From JBBQWT01 sp038210375 (GTDB taxonomy: Bacteria; Acidobacteriota; Terriglobia; Terriglobales; Acidobacteriaceae), in assembly GCA_038210375.1 (NCBI GenBank), contig JBBQWT010000017.1, forward strand, positions 1 to 64,000: a stretch of 64,000 bases of DNA, read 5' to 3'. Positions 60,571 through 64,000 of the stretch are shown here, piece by piece. Under the pieces are notes generated by a model. It made no database searches, was not told the origin of the DNA, and saw only the letters and a list, made by a program, of their open reading frames with translations. Position 1 is the first letter of the stretch, and every line of letters begins with the position of its first letter. The translations under genes were made by a program, and so were the position numbers.

Positions 60571-62081
60571 CTGGCTTCCTGGGCGCGCGGCTCCAGTTTC
60601 ATGCGCATCCCGTACTTCGAGCGCAGCGTGATCAGCGGATAGACCTCCACCCGGTGGCCGGGCTCGAGGGTCATGCGCCAGCGCTGCGCCAGGGTGGCGA
60701 GCACGAGAATGGCTTCCATCCACGCAAAGGACTCGCCGATGCACTGCCGCGCGCCGGCGCCAAAGGGGAAATAACTGTATTTGGGACGCGCCGCTTTGGC
60801 TTCTGGCGTCCAGCGCCGCGGGTCGAAGCGCAGGGGATCGGCAAAGTAACGCGGATCGCGATGCATCAGGAACTGGCTCATGAACACGTTGGTGGCAGCG
60901 GGAAGATGATATTCGCCGAGGTCGAAATCACGCAGCGCCACGCGGCCCTGCGCCCAGGCGGGCGGGTAGAGCCGCATGGATTCCGCCATGATCATCTCGG
61001 TGTATCGCAGTTGGGGAATGTCTTCGAGGCGAGGCGGCCTTCCGCCCAGCACGGTATCGAGCTCACGATGCAGCTCGGCTTCGGCGGCGGGGTTTTGCGA
61101 GAGCAGGTACCACGTCCAGGTGAAGGCGTTGGCGACGGTCTCGTAGCCGGCTAGAAAAATGGTCATGATCTCGTCGCGCAGCTGTTGGTCGGTCATGCCG
61201 CTGTGATCTTCGCCCTCGCGGTCGTCGCGCGCGCGCAACAGCATCGAGAGCAGATCGCCGCCATCCTGGTTCTGGCGGCGGTGTTCGGAAATCAGCCGGT
61301 ACACAGTGTGGTCAAGGCGCGCGCGGGCGCGCTTGAACTTCATCAGACCGGGTACAGGATATGGCTCCAATCCCTCTGCCCACGGCATCATGATCAAAAA
61401 ATGATAAAGGCCCATTATGGTTGACACCGCTCCGCCGATCTCGCGCACCTCATCGCCCAGGTCGGCGCCGAACAGCGTCTTGGCCACGATGCCCAGCGTG
61501 AGTTCCATCATCTCCACCGAGATGTCGAGGGTGGCGCCGGGCCGCCATTTTTTCTTTTCGGGAAATGCCTCCGCCATGGCCACCATGTCGGCAGCATAGG
61601 CGACGATGCGCTGGCGATGGAAGGCGGGTTGCGAAAGCTGGCGCTGGCGCCGGTGAATCGCGCCTTCGCTGGTGATCAGGCCTTCGCCCACCAGCATCTT
61701 CATGCGCCGCACCGTGCGCTCCTTCACGAAGTTATCGTTCTGGTTGACCAGCACCTCGCGAATGTAGTCAGGGTGGTTGATCAGCACCACGTGACGGCTG
61801 CCGATCTTGTAGTGCACGATGTCCCCGTAGGTCCGGGTGAGAAATTCAAACAGCTTGATGGGGTCGCGCGGGCGGAAGCGCCCAATGCCCGCCCAGATGA
61901 GATTGCGCTGCATGCCGGGGGGCCAGTTGTATGGCTGGTTTTTGGGCGTCGGGCCCGCGGCGCCTGGACTCACGGGCGGTCGGTTGACGGATGGTTTGCG
62001 GCTCTGGGGAGCCTCAAGCGGCGCCGAATTGCCGGGCGGCGCAATGCTCGATGACCGCGAAATGGGATTTTCCGGCGTCAT
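60567..62081 (-). CDS. Cytochrome P450
   Basis: 504 residues. The heme ligand loop FPFGAGARQCIGESFA, I-helix oxygen motif FLAGYETVANAFTW (AGxET), ExxR in MAESMRLYPPAW and PERF-like region (FDPRRWTPE) are all intact, so an active monooxygenase is expected. A Pro/Ser-rich lead (about 1-45) precedes the catalytic domain with no obvious membrane anchor. Overall it resembles class II-like CYP families (CYP102/CYP4-type core). It overlaps tmk and holB at both ends, so it is made with replication proteins. No redox partner is adjacent; substrate unknown. Confidence 0.93.
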   Translation of the reverse strand: MTPENPISRSSSIAPPGNSAPLEAPQSRKPSVNRPPVSPGAAGPTPKNQPYNWPPGMQRNLIWAGIGRFRPRDPIKLFEFLTRTYGDIVHYKIGSRHVVLINHPDYIREVLVNQNDNFVKERTVRRMKMLVGEGLITSEGAIHRRQRQLSQPAFHRQRIVAYAADMVAMAEAFPEKKKWRPGATLDISVEMMELTLGIVAKTLFGADLGDEVREIGGAVSTIMGLYHFLIMMPWAEGLEPYPVPGLMKFKRARARLDHTVYRLISEHRRQNQDGGDLLSMLLRARDDREGEDHSGMTDQQLRDEIMTIFLAGYETVANAFTWTWYLLSQNPAAEAELHRELDTVLGGRPPRLEDIPQLRYTEMIMAESMRLYPPAWAQGRVALRDFDLGEYHLPAATNVFMSQFLMHRDPRYFADPLRFDPRRWTPEAKAARPKYSYFPFGAGARQCIGESFAWMEAILVLATLAQRWRMTLEPGHRVEVYPLITLRSKYGMRMKLEPRAQEAR

Positions 62082-62905
62082 CGGAAGTTGTCGAGCAGCT
62101 CGCCGCCGAAGCGCTCCTCCACGGCCGCAAATATCTGCTTCTGCACGTCAGGAATGGAGCGCAGGGCGTCGATCCGCACCACGCGCTGCGGCTCACGCTG
62201 GGCCAGCGCAAGGTAAGCATCGAAAGTGCGCTTGAAGAATTCCTTGTTCTCGCGCTCAAAACGGTTTTCATCCGTGGCCGCAACCGGGAGGCTGGCAGCA
62301 GCGGCGGTTACTCCATCCCCGCGGGCTTGCTCGTCTTCCCCGGGCGAATCATCGGCTGAATCCCGGGATGATTCATCGCTCGAACGGGTGCCGGCTGGTA
62401 TCCCCTCGGTGCTGGTCTCTGCTGCAGGCGCCACCGCAGCCGGCGACCTGCGCAAATTACGCCGACGCGCCCGCGCCACGCTATCCGCGATGTCGGAGAC
62501 CATGAGGATGGTCAGGTCGGGCTGAAATCCGCGGCACATGATCTGGTGCATGGCGAGCACCACCGCGCTGCCCAGTTGCCTGCCCCCGCCCTGGTAGGCC
62601 TCGCTGGAATCGGTAAACCGGTCGCACAATACCCACGTCCCGGCGTGCAGTGCGGGCTGAATGACCTCGTCGATCTGCTGCGCGCGCGATGAAAACATCA
62701 ATCCCATTTCGGTTAGCGGAGAAAGCTCGACGGTGCGCGAATCCAGCAGGATGGAACGGATTTTCTCGCCCACCGGCGTGCCCCCGGGCTCGCGGGTGGT
62801 CAGCACGTTGAGGCCGCGCTCGCGCAGCGTTAAAGCCAGTTTCGCGAGTTGCGTGCTCTTACCGCACCCATCCAATCCTTCGAAAGTGATGAATTTTCCG
62901 TCCAC
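62078..62905 (-). CDS. tmk: Thymidylate kinase with low-complexity insertion
   Basis: Phosphorylates dTMP to dTDP. 275 residues from a GTG start without a clear ribosome-binding site; usual length is about 205-215. P-loop FEGLDGCGKSTQ, the DR(F/Y) box CDRFTDSSEAYQGGGRQ and ARARRR followed later by NRFERENKEFF are present. Between the last two, about residues 151-212 (62270-62455) are a Ser/Asp/Ala/Gly-rich insertion exactly where the LID region lies. Core residues are retained, so activity is likely. First gene of the tmk-P450-holB operon. Confidence 0.94.
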   Translation of the reverse strand: MDGKFITFEGLDGCGKSTQLAKLALTLRERGLNVLTTREPGGTPVGEKIRSILLDSRTVELSPLTEMGLMFSSRAQQIDEVIQPALHAGTWVLCDRFTDSSEAYQGGGRQLGSAVVLAMHQIMCRGFQPDLTILMVSDIADSVARARRRNLRRSPAAVAPAAETSTEGIPAGTRSSDESSRDSADDSPGEDEQARGDGVTAAAASLPVAATDENRFERENKEFFKRTFDAYLALAQREPQRVVRIDALRSIPDVQKQIFAAVEERFGGELLDNFR

Positions 62906-63051
62906 AGAGAAGTAAAAAAATCATATCATTGCGGCATCGGGCCGGGATTCCGGCTGGGCTTCGGGGAGAAACATACTTAAGGTGACGCAGGGGCCGCGGC
63001 TGAAATAAAATCAGGATAGCGAACATTTTTCGCCGGATAATCCACGACCCC

Positions 63052-63324
63052 ATGCCGAGATTAGGCGACAACATCGACGACTATTGCTCCCGCTGCAAGC
63101 TGCCCACCGATCACTCGGTAGTTTCGGCCATGGGAGAAGAGGTCTTGAAGACCCGCTGCCGCACCTGCGGCTTCGAGCACAACTACCGCCACAACAAGGG
63201 CGGCAAAGGCCCGATGACCAACCAGCAGGCGTTTGAGCAGGTCATGGCTTCAGTAATGGGCAGCGCCAGCCAGCCCCTGCCCAAGGCGGCCAAAGGCAAG
63301 AAGAAGAAACCCGCCGGCGGGTAA
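63052..63324 (+). CDS. Small zinc-ribbon protein
   Basis: 90 residues. Two CxxC pairs, CSRC and CRTC, about 25 residues apart form a zinc ribbon, followed by a basic YRHNKGGKG stretch and a Lys-rich C-terminus (AAKGKKKKPAGG). This suggests nucleic-acid binding. I do not recognise a named family. Divergent from tmk. Confidence 0.8.
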   Translation: MPRLGDNIDDYCSRCKLPTDHSVVSAMGEEVLKTRCRTCGFEHNYRHNKGGKGPMTNQQAFEQVMASVMGSASQPLPKAAKGKKKKPAGG

Positions 63325-63382
63325 TGCTGGCCGCTGCGCTCCCCAATTGTTCACGAGGAGAGAGGCAGGTTTTCGCAAACTT

Positions 63383-63922
63383 TCACCGGACGCTTGCTTC
63401 CATATCATCCAGTCGGGCCCCTAAAGTCTGTCGTAGAAACTCCAGAATGAATCTACGGTCCCCTCGACCCATCGATCTCCCGAGCTTCGGCAAGACCGTT
63501 CCAAATAAGACAAGGGCTGGTGGGACGACGAGTCCGACCCAAGTGTCCCCTGCTATATGTTCTCCCGTAAAGAGACTAAGTAATGTGGCGACAAACCCTA
63601 TCCCACCGATTAGCACAGCGAACCCAAGCCACACCCGCATAAATACTCTCGCCCAAAGGGGGGCATCGAAGTAACCTTCGATTCTTGTACCTTCCGACAT
63701 AGGTTCGGTTCTTCCGTAGAAGTGCCCCGCGAAATCATTTCGACTATATCGCCTCTTTTGCAGCCTGAAGGTCTTTTCGTTCACTTCACCCAGAATGGGA
63801 CGATCCCCCTTGTAACCGGAGATCGAAAACAGGGTTCTTCGTTCAGGGTCGATGTGACCACGCAGTATTTCGGTTACGGACGGGGGGTCAAGCCTGGAAT
63901 ACAACACCACCGTTGGTCTCAT
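63383..63922 (-). CDS. Membrane protein of unknown function
   Basis: 179 residues. Two membrane spans (about 95-118 and 128-147) follow a soluble N-terminal part (FSISGYKGDRPILGEVNEKT, FAGHFYGRTEPMSEGTRIEG). The C-terminus is charged. No signal peptide and no family I recognise. Its sequence looks less GC-biased than neighbours, so it could be a later arrival. Start at MRPTVVLYS is the only good candidate. Confidence 0.7.
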   Translation of the reverse strand: MRPTVVLYSRLDPPSVTEILRGHIDPERRTLFSISGYKGDRPILGEVNEKTFRLQKRRYSRNDFAGHFYGRTEPMSEGTRIEGYFDAPLWARVFMRVWLGFAVLIGGIGFVATLLSLFTGEHIAGDTWVGLVVPPALVLFGTVLPKLGRSMGRGDRRFILEFLRQTLGARLDDMEASVR

Positions 63923-64000
63923 GGGTACGCCTGCCTTGCAGACTCACGCGAATACGCGGCTCATTGAACGTAAAAGCCATGATGCTCTGGGAACGCTTCA

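Noticed and set aside
60571..60744. 58-residue N-terminal extension of HolB
   Set aside because: It lies within the P450 coding sequence in another frame; the ATGA overlap gives a natural start with the conserved HolB N-terminus.
63961..64000. End of a reverse-strand gene (…FPEHHGFYVQ then stop)
   Set aside because: Only about 12 codons are visible at the window edge, too few to support a gene or family.

Overview
The window looks like a chromosomal segment of a soil-type Acidobacteriota bacterium, most likely class Terriglobia. This is inferred from gene content and style, not from a marker-gene comparison. The DNA appears GC-rich. It carries a Gram-negative Kdo/lipid A pathway (kdsA, kdsD, kdsC), a standalone PurS, a LuxR/DUF4199 pair and secreted beta-helix proteins of the WVSGVGDDANPCS type. 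Core housekeeping genes predominate, with two intact insertion sequences and several families of intergenic repeats among them.

Layout. 1-8570: metK (cut by the window edge), a RodZ-like protein, a GAF-GGDEF diguanylate cyclase, a secreted protein of unknown function, pyrG-kdsA, and a PilT-type ATPase with a long N-terminal extension. 8571-10088: no intact gene. It holds four 142-bp tandem repeats, a decayed GIY-YIG nuclease gene not previously called, and an inverted copy of the repeat. 10089-18708: DUF4199/LuxR pair, kdsD, a proS-DUF-PBP1-TPR operon, and tRNA-Ala(GGC). 19071-25442: a secreted phosphoesterase and beta-helix operon with a strong terminator, then a DUF5522-HD-photolyase-DoxX operon. 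25517-37165: lhr helicase, an IS1595-type element with a DUF3800 passenger, kdsC, an ECF sigma/anti-sigma pair with a good autoregulatory promoter, and an IS1-type element with three passenger genes. Each IS has an exact 8-bp target duplication.

37175-45464: two secreted TPR-like proteins, rnc, two tandem signal peptidases and a large AsmA protein. 45465-57296: a second repeat cluster, DUF1990, a peptidase-like protein lacking its catalytic Glu, rlmB, thiolase, a LytTR regulator, purS-glmS, an alpha/beta hydrolase, a third repeat cluster, a histone-deacetylase-like enzyme and an M50 protease. 57427-64000: HU, dcd, an Hfq-like protein with a long disordered N-terminus, and a tmk-P450-holB operon in which a cytochrome P450 sits between two replication genes.

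How the parts relate. kdsD, kdsA and kdsC make Kdo from ribulose-5-phosphate, and PyrG supplies the CTP that Kdo activation needs. GlmS feeds both peptidoglycan and lipid A, and the PBP, RodZ-like protein, signal peptidases and AsmA protein complete an envelope theme. The least ordinary parts are the IS1-type element (34855-37124), whose transposase is translationally coupled to a small protein and a ribbon-helix-helix protein with candidate operators in its promoter, and the repeat-flanked GIY-YIG relic (8691-9847). All functional statements come from reading the translated sequence; no database search was run.
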